A DNA stretch of 64,000 nt, taken from NCBI GenBank assembly GCA_050084985.1, contig JBITNC010000001.1, forward strand, positions 165,230,001 to 165,294,000. Direction: 5' to 3'. Position 1 is the stretch's first letter. Each line of letters opens with the position of its first letter. A program made the translations under genes and the position numbers. Shown here piece after piece: positions 48,131 through 60,789 of this stretch. Below the pieces are notes generated by a model that made no database searches, was not told the origin of the DNA, and worked only from the letters and a program-made list of their open reading frames with translations. This stretch comes from Nageia nagi. Its lineage: Eukaryota; Pinophyta.

Positions 48131-49647
48131 AAAATTCTTTTAGATGAATGCAAGAAAAGTGATAAAGAACCTTTGCCAAGTAAACCTACCTTGCTAGATG
48201 ATAAACAAAAAGAATATTCTTTGCATGAGGATCACTTAGTGTCGCATTACTTTTATAGCAATAGTGACAAGGTCCTTCCTCACAACTTGTTACTTTATGT
48301 ATTCAAGAGATCTTTTAAAAAGTGGATCCATATATGCAATACAATGCATATGGGATAAACAAGAAAATATGTGCCTTCCTACATAAGCTATAACTAATAC
48401 TTTCAAGGTACTCCTCATGAGCAAGGATGAATGGTGTTAAACCTTAGAACATGTTTTATACCCACTTCATTATTTGAAAATATTAGTATATGGTCAGTAG
48501 GAGATAAGTGGTTCTTTTGTCAACACATTTAAAAATAGATTAGACTAAACAACCACTCAAGGATATTATTTAATATCCATGGCTCCCCAACTTATAGGCA
48601 CAAGAATGCCGAACCACATAGTGGGACTAGTTGATACTTATGGGTAGGTTAGTACTCATATACCTTGATAGGTGAGTCAAGTGGGGCTAGCATTTCAAAA
48701 AAGTACTATTACCAGGTGAAGGTAACTAGTAGTCATATCACTTGTAGTTAGCAGATAGGGGTATGATGATTGTTCCATAAGCTATGCTACCCACTCATAA
48801 GGAAGCTTGTCTAAGATAAGTTAACTACTCCTATGAGACAAAGAGTTATCATCAAGAGATGATGATTAACTTAGTGAATGTGCAATCTCTCGAATGTTAT
48901 GGGCCTCAAGTAGAAAACCACTACATTGTAATCAGAAAGCCTATTGCACAAGATACATGGAATAGGAATGGTGAGATTACTTTTGAAGCATATTTTCATC
49001 AGGGTGAGTGTTGAAAAGTGAACACTAGAAAAATTTATCAAGGTTGGTTACCCTGGGTTCTTAGCCAATCTTGACATCTGAGTGCTGAGCTAGCTAGTAG
49101 CATATCAAGCTCATGTGGGATCGCTTGGTTCATTCCTAGATCATTCGAGTGTTACATTTATAAAAGAAATTAGGTAAAAAATTTAGGGCTTTGGTTGATG
49201 ATAATTAGTGGATGCATTACAATATGGAAGTTATTTCTTCCAAAATACAATTGGGTTTCCAAGATATGGGCATGAGAGCTTGCACGACAAGGGAGACTAA
49301 CTAATAGATATGGGTAGGTTAGTTATCTTACCTTAAGTAAAGAGATAGTAAATGAGAAATCTGCACTATATTAGGTGAGGATATAAGTTGCAGTCATTTA
49401 TTTTTCATAGATTAATGATTGGAAATGATGATTATTCTAAGGCAATGTGCTTTATCCACAAAGTAGTGTAAACTATGTCATGTATATGACTTTGTTTTGG
49501 ATTAACACCATCTTGGATGATATGGTCCCCAAGATGAAACCAAAACCTAAAGTTATGATTAAATAGACTACTGTAGTTTGATTAATGAGCAGATAGCAAT
49601 GGTAGGATCACACTAATGCATTCAACCTAATCTGTAGAGGGTTATGA
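48131..49647. other. Spacer left of the truncated LTR
   Basis: Somewhat less AT-rich than the surroundings. It contains loosely repeated phrases such as 'GGGTAGGTTAGT' (about 48650 and 49314). The frame at 48119-48358 shows no family motif. It might be the internal domain of a diverged long-LTR element; nothing proves it. Confidence 0.35.
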
Positions 49648-50169
49648 CATTAATACTATTAAAGTACTTTGAAAAGACCTTTTGTTTGTTATTACATGTG
49701 AAGTTTTGTACTTCTTGCCTACTTCTAAAGGTAGAGAGACAAAACCTTTAATTGCTTGGATAGTATGAAAGAATATGGATAATTTTCATGTAACTTACTA
49801 TACTATTTTAAAATAAGGTATTTTCACCTCTATTCTTGGGCTATATCCCAAGAATTCATTTGTGGTTACCCTATGATCATTTTTTTGTCTAAGGGATTAT
49901 AGAATACTGAGGTATTTGTTTACATCATATTCGTGTGTCTAATTTTATTTGTTGGACCTTCGATTTTTCATGGCGGAATCAAAAAAGAAATTACAGAGTT
50001 TGAATTTACACTTGCTTTTGTTTAAATGCTTCAGATTTTTAGAGAATCCATTTTGTATTTTCTGCTATGATCAAGCCTTTTGATTGATGACTCATTATAA
50101 AAAAAATGTTGGTCAAGGTTGTAAAGTTTGGCTCTAAACCGAACGACTATATCTATTTAAATATGGCTA

Positions 50170-51100
50170 CATCCGAGCCTTGTGTATTCTTCCACATCCC
50201 TCGCTATCAGAGCACTCACAACCGTAATAATCGATGAGAAACCATTTTCATCTATTCTTTGATGGATCTCCATACCTTCTTTTGGAGCTCTCACGATGGT
50301 ACATGCCAGAAGAATGCTAATACAGATTGCATAGTCTAGCTCTAAGCCTGTCTATTGCCTTTGAGTGGCCTTCACAGAAAATTCATTTTAGTGTATATCC
50401 TGCGACTTTTGCAACCCACGGGATTTCGTTTTGACAATTTTTGGGTCTTGTGTAGTCATCCATATTTTACATACATGTCTCTCAAGGCATTTACACCCAC
50501 TACATTTTAGAAAATATTTATGCGTATTCTGTGATAATTACAGGCCATGAAACGTTGTCTGCATCATGTATCTTGACAAACTATTCCCTGATCTTTTGTA
50601 TTCTTTCCCCATTCTGCATACATGGCTAACAATGCACTCACGGCCACAAAATTCAATGGGAAAGTATAGTCAACTTCTCCCTTATGGATCCCATACCTTC
50701 TTCACAGATCTCCCACACTGGAACACACTAGAAAACTGTTGATGAAAGTTGCAGAGTCTGGCACCCTCTAGGAGTTTCGTAAACCACCTGCATGCAATCG
50801 TTGCATTCCATGAGAATACATTTTGATTAGGCATGTTGTCATTCAGTTCGCGGACCCTTTTATTGTATCCGTTGTATAGATATCCTGTGATAATTGCACT
50901 CTGTGCAACTGCATTTTGTCAAACAATTCACGGTCTCTTCTCAACATATCTCTTAGTGCATATCCTGCTATCTTGCATTTGAAGAAATTGTGTTTGCAGC
51001 AAGTATTTTTCAGGCCTTTTGGCAGAGTGGAGCTTTCTTTCAAACACTTCGCAAGTCCATGTTTGTTTATTTGATTTACAACTATCCTATAAAGCATTTA
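50170..51100 (-). pseudogene. PPR-gene relic inside long LTR copy B (antisense)
   Basis: This is the counterpart of 30120-31040. The minus strand gives IAGYALRDM and ELFDKMQLHR (about 50900-50985), NMPNQNVFSWNAT (about 50800-50850), VNALRDMYVKYG (about 50465-50503), and KEGMEIHQRIDENGFSSIIT with VVSALIARDVEEYTRL (about 50180-50280). Here the last block is open where copy A has a stop, so the copies decayed independently after duplication. The 84-codon frame at 50843-51097 is identical in translation to the one in copy A, but it is mostly out of the PPR frame and not a gene. Confidence 0.8.
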
Positions 51101-52600
51101 ATTGGATTTTGATATATATTTAGTTATTATAATGTAGAGTGATAAGGGCTTTATGAACAAGTACAATTAATTCATTTATGAGGGTCAAAGATAAATTTTT
51201 TATAAAGTTAATTGATCTAGAAATAATAATAAAGGTATTAAAAAAATGCTTAGCAAAGTTTAGATTACTTTTGGCTTGTCTAATAGTATAGTATTTATTT
51301 TGAGAGTTAATAATTTTTCATTATAATAAGAGGGATTTTAATTCTTTTTATATTGATTTGGAAAACGATTATTGAAAATAGATCAATTGTGGTAATTTTT
51401 TTGAAATACCTTTATAATAGAGTTAAATAAAATTAAGTATCTCTATTAAGTAGATTTTGATTTAATAATAAAGGTAGTATGAAACATTGTAATCTTCGAA
51501 TTAAAGAATATCTATTGAGTAGTTAGGTATTTATTGGAATTACCATGAGAAAATCAATGAATGTAGTTAGATTTGACACTAATTGGTTTAGAAAAAAAAT
51601 ACCCCCCATAATTAAATTTAAAATATGGTATTGATAAGGTTCTTCATGAATAATAGACCTTCATTTGAATCTTGATTGAATGTTTCTTTTAATAATATTA
51701 TACTATATGGTCGAGGAAGAGAGGTAGCTTCATCAAAGGTGTAAAACCTTTTGAGACCAAAATTAAGATAAAGTCTAAATAGATGATGTGTTAAATTGGT
51801 TTATAAAATTGGATGAATTAAGGTATGGTGTACATATACATTAGATCCAAAGAGAAAGAGTTATCTTGATCCTCCCATGCTCACAAATCTTTCCTAATAC
51901 CTATGACCACTCACTCATGGAAACTTTGAAGGGTACATGAAAACAAGATTGCATGAGTAATTATGAAGACCCATTCTCACTATAGAGCTCATGATCCAAG
52001 GAGTTTTCAAATGATGTATTTATTATTACTTGATATTGGATGTACTAAGGAGGTTAGCAAGAAGAAAAGCTAATCAATATTCCAAGGGTTATGATCTTTG
52101 TATTATCTAAATTCATTTTGAAAAGTATTGGGTTCATCCATGATTAGAGTTTATCTCACTAAATGATCAATGATGCATAGTATGTTAAGCAACTTAAGTT
52201 ACAACAAACTCTAATTATCCTTACTATACCTCGGTATACATTGATGATTTTATAGATCATTATGCTAAACCTATGTGTCTCATACGCTAAAAGTTTTATG
52301 AATGCAAAATTTTATTTTCACTATATTATTCTGAATGCATTAATTAATTAGAAAATGATTCTTCTCATATGATAAGGTATAGAATAAACATGATCTCAAT
52401 ATATTTATTAATAGATTTATGGATGAGTCTAAATGCCATGTATCAACCTTAAACTATGGTTTGTAGGATTTTTAGAAGTGTTCCAAGTTTAGACCTAAGT
52501 TTCCAACTTAAGAGACAATCCAATAGTAACTTTAATATAAAAAGCTATAGTCCTTAGTTATATGTGGGAATCAATAAGGAAACGTTAGGGATCCTTTGGA

Positions 52601-52650
52601 AATAAATGGGATCAAATGGGAAGAAATGGGATAGTTTGGGATACTATGGG
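52601..52650 (+). repeat. Period-10 G-tract in long LTR copy B
   Basis: The same five GGG tracts with 7-nt spacers as at 32541-32590, fully conserved in spacing. Confidence 0.75.
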
Positions 52651-53060
52651 AAATATTTTTGGATACTTGGTTAAGAGAGCAAATGGGATTGTTATGGGAT
52701 ATAAATAGTAAGATTTCTCGAACAAAAATTTGCACTTAAACTAGTGGTATTAAATCCTTACGATGTGACATGTACACTCTCTCAATCCCAAATGTACAAA
52801 AGAATATGGCAAATAAAATAAGGGATGATCATTGAGAGTATTCGCTTGCAAGCGAAGGCAAGAATGTCTAGTGAATGTACCCTTGTACTTACAAAGAAAG
52901 GATGAGGTTTAAATAAAATCAATAAGGTATCAATATGTAATACATGTGGGATATAGGTCTATTAATAGTGGAAGTTATGAAACAAATAGATTGATAAATG
53001 TTTAAGAAAAATTGATCCTAAATTTAGGGGTCTAGATGGTGAAAGTAGGGTTGTGTTACA

Positions 53061-53181
53061 TTGATATATGCACACATTTTCCATCCATATTCCTAGTAAA
53101 ATGCTAAAGCAAGGGTTTAAATACTTTTTTTTTTTTTTACTATAGACCTAAGCTAAACCTAAACTAGAATGTGAGTTTAAG

Positions 53182-53182
<1 letters not shown>
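53061..53182. other. Short spacer between LTR copy B and the TA repeat
   Basis: No gene. Contains a T12 run near 53127. Confidence 0.4.

Positions 53183-53256
<74 letters not shown>
53183..53256. repeat. (TA)37 microsatellite
   Basis: 74 bp of uninterrupted TA, 120 bp after the LTR end, followed by GGGGG. Confidence 0.95.
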
Positions 53257-53259
<3 letters not shown>

Positions 53260-53299
53260 GGTGTTTTGTTTAAATTCTCTAACTTTTATCAATGCCTGA

Positions 53300-53800
53300 T
53301 CAATGTTTAAGATTAACCTATTCTCTATGAATAAGTCAAATTTGATTAGTCGAATCATGATCAAATCATGTTCTCAATCACTTTTGTGCTTTATCATATT
53401 TTATAAACCATTATGGTGTATACCAAAATGATGCTTGTGTCTATCTCAATACTGTGTGTTGTTTGGGGCATTTGTGTGATGTGCTTTTGTGTCATCTTTG
53501 CATATCGAAACTAGTACAAGATAAATTATGGGTTTTGTGTGTACAATTGATTTGATTTTGCTAGCTTTCATCCTACCAGCAAGGGTACATGATGATCTTA
53601 CACAGAAAGTTATATCATGTTTGTTAATTATGTTCGATTTTCAAATTTTGAATTATTCATGAAATTTGATTTCTTTTAAACATGTGATTTAAGTTGTTTT
53701 AACAAGAGTAGTGTTCTTTTTTATGTATTTTTATTACCTCATCAAGAATTAATGATGAGATGCCTAAATAGGAATTTTAATATTTTTGTAAATATATATT
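53300..53800 (+). repeat. Dispersed repeat R, copy 2
   Basis: Collinear with 27870-28480 (same anchors). It directly precedes the AT-rich lead-in to the PMD relic. It may be the upstream part of a PMD-bearing element. Confidence 0.65.
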
Positions 53801-54509
53801 TATATACATGCATATCTTTGTATTTACTTTGCCTAGAAGGAGAACTTAAATATTTTTTACCTTTTTTTTTAAATTTTTAAATTTTATTTTTGAACATTTT
53901 TTAGAATTTTGTGTCATCAATGATTGGGTATAATTGTCAACATCCCATATTAGTCATCGGTGTCCGATTTAAAATTGTTAGCATTATAAGTCATGATCAA
54001 AATAAAAAGACAAAATTAGTTGTAATTATCTCATTTGTCTTTTGTTGTATTTTCCTACCATGGGCCACCTTTTTTTTTTCCTCGTCATTTAATATGAGCT
54101 AGTATGCCATTGAGGAGGAGACCAGCTATTTGAAGATGAACAATCCAAGAGGAAGTAGGGTTTTAAAACCCTCCTTTTAATTTTTTATTGAATTTTTTAT
54201 TTTTAAGGTTTAATCTAAAAATTTGATTCTGTAAGGTTTGTTATTTTCATGTTTAGGTAGTTTTTATTCATTTAGTTTTTGTGTTTTGACCATATTTTTA
54301 GTATTTTAATCCTTTCTAAGCATCTCAATCGTAGTCATCAGCCAAGGTTGAAGGGTTTTAGGGTTGGTGACATCCAACTAGAGTATACCAAAGACTCTAC
54401 GACCTAGATATCTAGTCGTTAACATTCAACCTTGAGGTTAATTAATTTTTTTATTTGTTTAATTTAAGTTAAATTTATTGATTAATTAATTAACTTTTTA
54501 TTGTAGGTT
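53801..54509 (+). other. Upstream region of the PMD relic
   Basis: AT-rich with T-rich runs. A short palindrome GGAGGG-type pair, AGGGTTTTAAAACCCT, lies at about 54157-54172. No independent gene. The frame at 53911-54102 is low-complexity. Confidence 0.35.
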
Positions 54510-56528
54510 CAAACCATGTTCAACTCTTAGGGTCATTATCCTATAATCCTTTAGGAGGGTTATGCTTTCCTTACTGTTAGGGACCACACATTTCTTCAAA
54601 GTGTGGATTTCAACGTTGGACCCTATATGGGTCCCATTCACTATGAGTACCCTATTGTAGTAGCTTTTATTGAGAGGTGGGACTCTCTACATCTACTTTC
54701 TATCTCCCAATAGGGGAGATGACTATTACTATGGAGGATATTTATCATTTATACTACCTACCCATCCATGATCATAGGATTCAACATGTCATTGACAAGG
54801 ATGAAATTCAACCAACCATTGCTTACTTGTATAGGACTTATAGAGTTTATATGATCATGTCTAAGATCAGATCAATTGGGATCAAGTATCTTTAGTATTG
54901 GCATGATGATCAATAAGTCCTAGGTTCTTATTTTTTATGGGGTTGATCAATTGATATGCCTTACCTGATATAAGTAATGATAGGTTTCCTTAGTCATTAT
55001 TCCAAATGGTAGCAAATATGATGCAATATGATAGCATATTTGCTTAGGATGCCACTTTGTTAGCACAATGTTATAAGGAGATTTTCTTCTATTCTTATGA
55101 TCACATGACCTCATTGATTGTTATAATCACTTTGCAATCATGGGCCTATGAGCATATTATTGTAGCATGCCCTCATAGACTTCATGTTCCTAGTTTTTGT
55201 TGCACACACCAAGTATCTCATAGAGATTATATGATGGAGGGAGGATTTTTGCATTTATCATACTGATGGAGTTTGTTGACATGTGGGATTCTATTGATAC
55301 ATGTTGAGTTAGCTCATTCTTGAGCATGTTGGTTTTATCCATATCACTTATATCTAGTATAGGATGAGCTTAAGGTTGAACTCGCAAGCATTAGATAGGC
55401 CAAGGTCCTTAATGGTTGATGGACTAATTTCCTAGAGTCTTTTTAGTTTGACCATGTCAGGTGATAATTTAAGCTTGTACAAGATATTCTTTTATAGCCT
55501 ATGAGATATCAGAGAGAGGGCACCCTTCTTGGAGAGGATCTTGAGCTATTAGTTTATGTAGAGGTTGATCTTGCAAGAGATGAGGCTATAGAGGAGAAGA
55601 TAGATGTAGATGATGTGGGAGTTACTAAGGTTTTTTCTTCTTGGTGGCAAGATGAGATGGAGGAGGTTGATGAGGGAAAATAGGGTCATCAAGTGCAATA
55701 TCATGTAGAGGATCCTAGTGTGGAACCTATGGTAGAGGTGGAGCAAAATGTTGAGATGGGCCCTATAGAGGATCTACATGAGATGGAGGTTCCAAATGAG
55801 GAGGAGCTTGGCATAGGTGAGGGGATTTTAGGGGAGGAAATATCACTCCTAGAGATTCATAGTCATGATTCATTACTCAATGATTTTAACAAGCTTAAGT
55901 TTTTACTTGGGAAATCATGATCACTACTTGATGAGTCTCTTTAAGATAATGAGTCTTTGCATGCATAGCTTTAACAACTTAGGCATTTGGATGATGATAG
56001 AATTAGGTATAGAACAAATCATGACAAATACTTTATGGAGAGAGATAGAGCATGAGCCATAGTATAGACATTACCTTAGTAGGAAAGAGCAAAGGGAATT
56101 ACAATTGGCACAGAGAGGCACTCTTGTACTTTTGTTAGAGACATTTGTAGATAGAGGGACTACTATCATAAGGTATTTGATACATGGCTAATGGGTTTTC
56201 ATTATTTTATTCTTGGTTTGGAGTATCCACTTCCTCCTCTAGGTTATCTTCCTTTAGATATTAGTACTCTCCTAGCTACTATAACTAGTGAGGCATATGG
56301 AGGTGTTAGTGTAGGAATGAATAGAGGCAAGGTTGTAATGAATCCTAGTAGGAGTATTACTACTACATCTTCTCATTGCAAAATTAGTTCCTTATATATT
56401 CAAGTAGTGATATGGGAGATAAGGGTGACTAACCCATCTAATTCAACTCAAAGGGGTCAAGAGATTGGTGAGACTAGTGGTCAGGGTGGTGGCAAGGGTA
56501 ATAAGTATGAGGATGCCCCTAATAATTG
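54510..56528 (+). pseudogene. Plant mobile domain (PMD) gene relic
   Basis: Plus-strand frames carry the start of a plant mobile domain: about 54540-54680 gives EGYAFLTVRDHTFLQSV and IVVAFIERWDSLH; 54693-54765 gives TFYLPIGEMTITMEDIYHL, the hallmark 'TFHLPxGEMTITLxDV' segment. Around 55120-55160, LQSWAYEHIIV is the hallmark 'LLQLWAYEHI' helix. Downstream (55501-55920) the frames are rich in Glu and Asp (for example EEELGIGEGILGEEISLLEI), followed by an unassigned C-terminal part to 56528. Frameshifts and stops break the gene several times. PMD proteins are nuclear and plant-specific, with many transposon-borne members; which kind this was cannot be decided. Family call is fairly sure. Confidence 0.75.
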
Positions 56529-59500
56529 ATCATTAGTATCTTTTTATTATGTTATTTTGTTATTAACTTATGATATCATATTTTAGACTTATATTAATTG
56601 ATGGATGATACATTATATTCATTTTTTGATCATGATTGGGATGACATGGATGCTCAAGAGATGGACATTATGATTATTTTTAATATATGCATATGTAATG
56701 ATATATTTAGATACTCATGTTCATGATGATGTTTTGAGGAATTGTTATTTTGATATTATCATATGTTATGCTATGAATTATGGTCTTAGGGATATGTTTA
56801 ATTATATATCATGATAATGGTTATTGATATTTATTTATATTAGATAATATGATGACATTTAACATTTTGATTAAATGAATGATTCTTATATGATATGGAT
56901 AAAATAATGGATGATGTAATATTACAAATTTAATTTATTATGAATCATTATTATTACTTATTATAATTTGGGACAATATTTTATTTATAATAGTATGAAA
57001 TCAAATATCATCATTTTTCATTTCTTGGCTATTTATACACATGGGATAATATATGTATGTAAAATGGTATGAATGGTGTGGTCATATGAATGGATGGATG
57101 TATGAATATATGATGCTATGAATGTACACTCATGGATAAGTGAATATAAATGAATAATATAACTATTTGAATATCAAACATAACATCCTAGTTAGCTTAT
57201 CAAGATTATAATAATAATAATATATATGTATCATGAAGTGAAATGAATGTATAATATAATAAAGGAGTGCAATGAATAATATATTCATACTATCTTCATC
57301 AAATAATATTTCATTTCAACATCATCTACTAGAGATGATAATAAAATAAAGTTATTATACACCTAAGTTTATTATAATCTCATGTGTGTGCAATGATGTT
57401 CATTTCTTTCTCTTGACAATCACAAGATTAATGTTTCAAGAGAATAAAATATGTAAGTTGATTTGTTTGTATGAAATATCCAAATATCCATCATAAATAA
57501 TTAATATGTCACCACTTTTTAAGGTATACCTCACTGCTAGATGGGCACCCATAGCCTTAGTGAATACTAACCCCTAAATCTCACTACTTCCTTACTCTAT
57601 TGCCAATCAAGCATCCATAGCCCTGATAGAGGATACTATAATCACCTAAGAATTCTACTCTTTTTTTAAATTTTTTCTATGTATATATTATTTTCTATCT
57701 TTTTATTTCTATCCTATCTCTTGGGTTAGGGATGAATAAAAATAAGAGGATGAATAAGCACTCAAAATTATGCATAAGGAACATAAAATTTTTATTATTT
57801 CAATATTTAGAATGTGTAAAAGTGTATGAGTTCATAATATATTGAAAATTTATCAAATTTATATCTATTTATCATTCAAAGTTTTAGAAATATGATGGAA
57901 GATATTTTGATAAAATAAGATATGAATATTATACCCATAAACTACTTCTTTATTTATATCTAGATCTATATATATGAATATTATGTGGATGGATATATAA
58001 TATGTATGAATATATTGGTAAATTACCAGGATTATAATGCTTAATACTTAATAGCTTTACGATAATGTAGGTAATGAATAAGATGACCATAATGGTATGG
58101 TATGAACACATGGGGCAGCACAACCCAATAGCCAAGACACTTTAGAAATAATGTTTTGAATTTGTATATATATATATTAATAATTTTTTGATTTTTTTTA
58201 ATAATAATTTATTTCTATGTAATGAATTCCATGTTGAGTAAGGGTTTATAACAAATGACTATGAGAGATGGGATGAAAATAATGAGTATGAATAGTATGA
58301 TTAATAGACCAATGTGTGGCATAATGAGTGATAGACATAGAAAGCATGAAATCCTAATAGAAAATGTTTATGGATATTATGTGGGCAATAGTGAGTTCAT
58401 AAAAAGAATTCTAAGGATGTAAGGATGGTGGATCAGATAATTTAACGAGCCTACAAATAAGTGGATTGAAATGGGCATTAATCATAAACCTTTATATAAA
58501 TTATGACCTAGAAAATAAACATATGAGATTTTAGATAATCTCTTCATCAAGTATGTCATAAATCACATAGGTTCCCCAACATGGTCCATGATCAATACTC
58601 ATACTCACCCAAAAGGAATATTTTAGAATATTATAAGTACAATCCTTCCAAAGATAAAATCTTATGTTGAACACCATTAGGAGACTCAAAAAAGCGATCT
58701 ATATCTACATCTAATGATAGGAATTGACTCTTTATATGATCACTCGAGAATGTACAAGGTGAATGTGGAATATAAGGGAATATGATATGGATAGGATACC
58801 TCCTGATTGGTAGGTCCAAAAACATAATGAGGATGACTCATGATGCTTATGTATGGAATGCAACCAACCATTTGTAACATTATATGCAAATTTTAAAAAT
58901 TGCATAAGGTTTATAAAGATACAAAATATATAAAGCTTTTATTTGCATGAAGATAATTAATAAACATGTAAAGATCAAGAAATATATATACAACACACAC
59001 ATATGTACAAGATACACATTTTATTATTTTATATTTTTTTAATGCTTTTATTACTTTCTTATTTTTTATAATATTTTTATTATTTTTTATATTGTAGAGT
59101 GATTTACAAACTTTGAATGGAAATGGTAAACAATTTTCTTATGAATAACTCAATGTCCATAATCTAAGAAGTAATGGTAGGGAGGTCTTATTCGAAGGTG
59201 GAGAAGATCTTGTCCTAGAATAGATGGTTGAGAATGAATGAGATAAGAAATGAGTGGTAGTTTAGGTTTTGGATTAAACTTTTTAATGACTTTATAAGGC
59301 TCCATAGATGAAGTTGAAGCTTCAGTATGTACCTCAAGAAGCATAAAAAAAGTATATATATATATATATAAGATGTAATGAAACGAGAGGTGTTGGAATC
59401 GATGGTAATAGAAAATTCCACAACATAAAGTATGGGATGAGGCTCCCTACATAAACACCAAAACTCCTATTATCTACGATATTGGAACAATGTTCGTAGT

Positions 59501-60789
59501 AATATTTTTAATTCATTTTCTTTATCTATATGTTGACTAATTTATTCAAATTGTGTTTTCACATTCAAAGGATTGTTCACACAATAATTATTACTAAACA
59601 ATGAACTATAATATTATACAGTTTTATAATTTGGAAAGGATAGTGTAAGATATGAAAATACTTGATCAGAAATAATTGAAGTCAAAATAAAATAATGTCT
59701 CATAAATTTGATATGAACATATTTAACACAATCTATCATAATTTGGGTTTATCATAAGACCAATGTAGACAAAACTATTGTAATAAACTCATTTGAGATT
59801 CTTGTTCCATCCACATTTCTTATATCTTTACTTAATTGCAAATTTTAAACCATTTATTTTTAATTCCCATGTGTTTGATATACAATTTTCAAAGTATTTT
59901 ATGGCTATCACTAATTACACTTCTTTAGGTAAATCAAGAAAATATGCCATAAGTGTAGAAAGAGATTTCCAAAGTAATTGCATATAAGCATCTCCTTTAT
60001 ATCTATCCATGAAATTTTGACCAATGTAGTCAAATTGAAAATTTACTTATTTAGGGGCTTCTAACCTTTTAGTTGTTATTATTTTTTTCTAATGGTGATA
60101 AGATGAAGGAGAGACAAACCTAAACTTTACTTGAGAAAATCATTTATTGATATTGCTTTTGACTCTTTTTTATTTCCTATATTTGGGTACAAACAAAGGA
60201 TAAAAATCATATATTAACTTTTGATGATACAAGTCTCCTACAAGCTAATTAATCCAAACTTGGATTGGATGTAAAATTTATGGATTTTGAGATGCAACTT
60301 CTAAAACTCAATCATTAAAAGTGCAGTCAAGTATGATTCTAGTTGTTGTAGTAGGTCAATACAAGCATATAAAATTTATTTTATGTACTTGCTCACAATA
60401 ATGATAAAAACCTTGGAAATACAAAGCCCTATCTAGGTAAATTTCAAGATTTTCTCCTTTAACATAGACTTTTCATCCATTAAATGTACCATGATAATAA
60501 CTCAAGGATAGATTCCTTTGTATGTCAACAAGTAATGCAAAAAAAAATTTACTCTTTGGAAAGTGAATTATGTGAGTCTAGATATGGCTTTATCTTCCAA
60601 ATATCTATACTTCTCAAACCATTTTTCTTGCTTTATTCCTTTTCTTTCTACTGGCATGTGAACAGTTTTGATCCTTTTTTATTGTTATATGTTAAATTCA
60701 TTTATTTTTATTATTCCATTATGAAAATTTTAATATCTTATATAAATATTTACAATATATACATAAAAAAATAGAGTGACTTTAACTAT
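56529..60789. other. AT-rich non-coding region
   Basis: Over 4 kb rich in ATATAT and TATGAT strings with no recognisable gene, including microsatellite-like AT runs near 58167 and 59354. Short frames at 57950-58135 (-), 58631-58825 (-), 59150-59421 (-), 59793-59987 and 60484-60774 carry no motif. The right part may hold the 3' end and LTR of the minus-strand gypsy element, but no border was found. Confidence 0.45.

Larger units (their letters stand above)
49648..53060 (+). mobile_element. Long LTR, copy B (5'-truncated, 3.4 kb)
   Basis: The sequence matches 29587-33001 from end to end with a constant offset near 20061 in the middle. It ends GTTACA like the other copies. Identity is uneven: about 90% on the left, essentially complete over about 50801-51514, and about 96-97% on the right. 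The following 5 bp are TTGAT, one change from the CTGAT that precedes copy A. It may therefore be the 3' LTR of the same insertion, with a large nested block in between. Confidence 0.8.
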
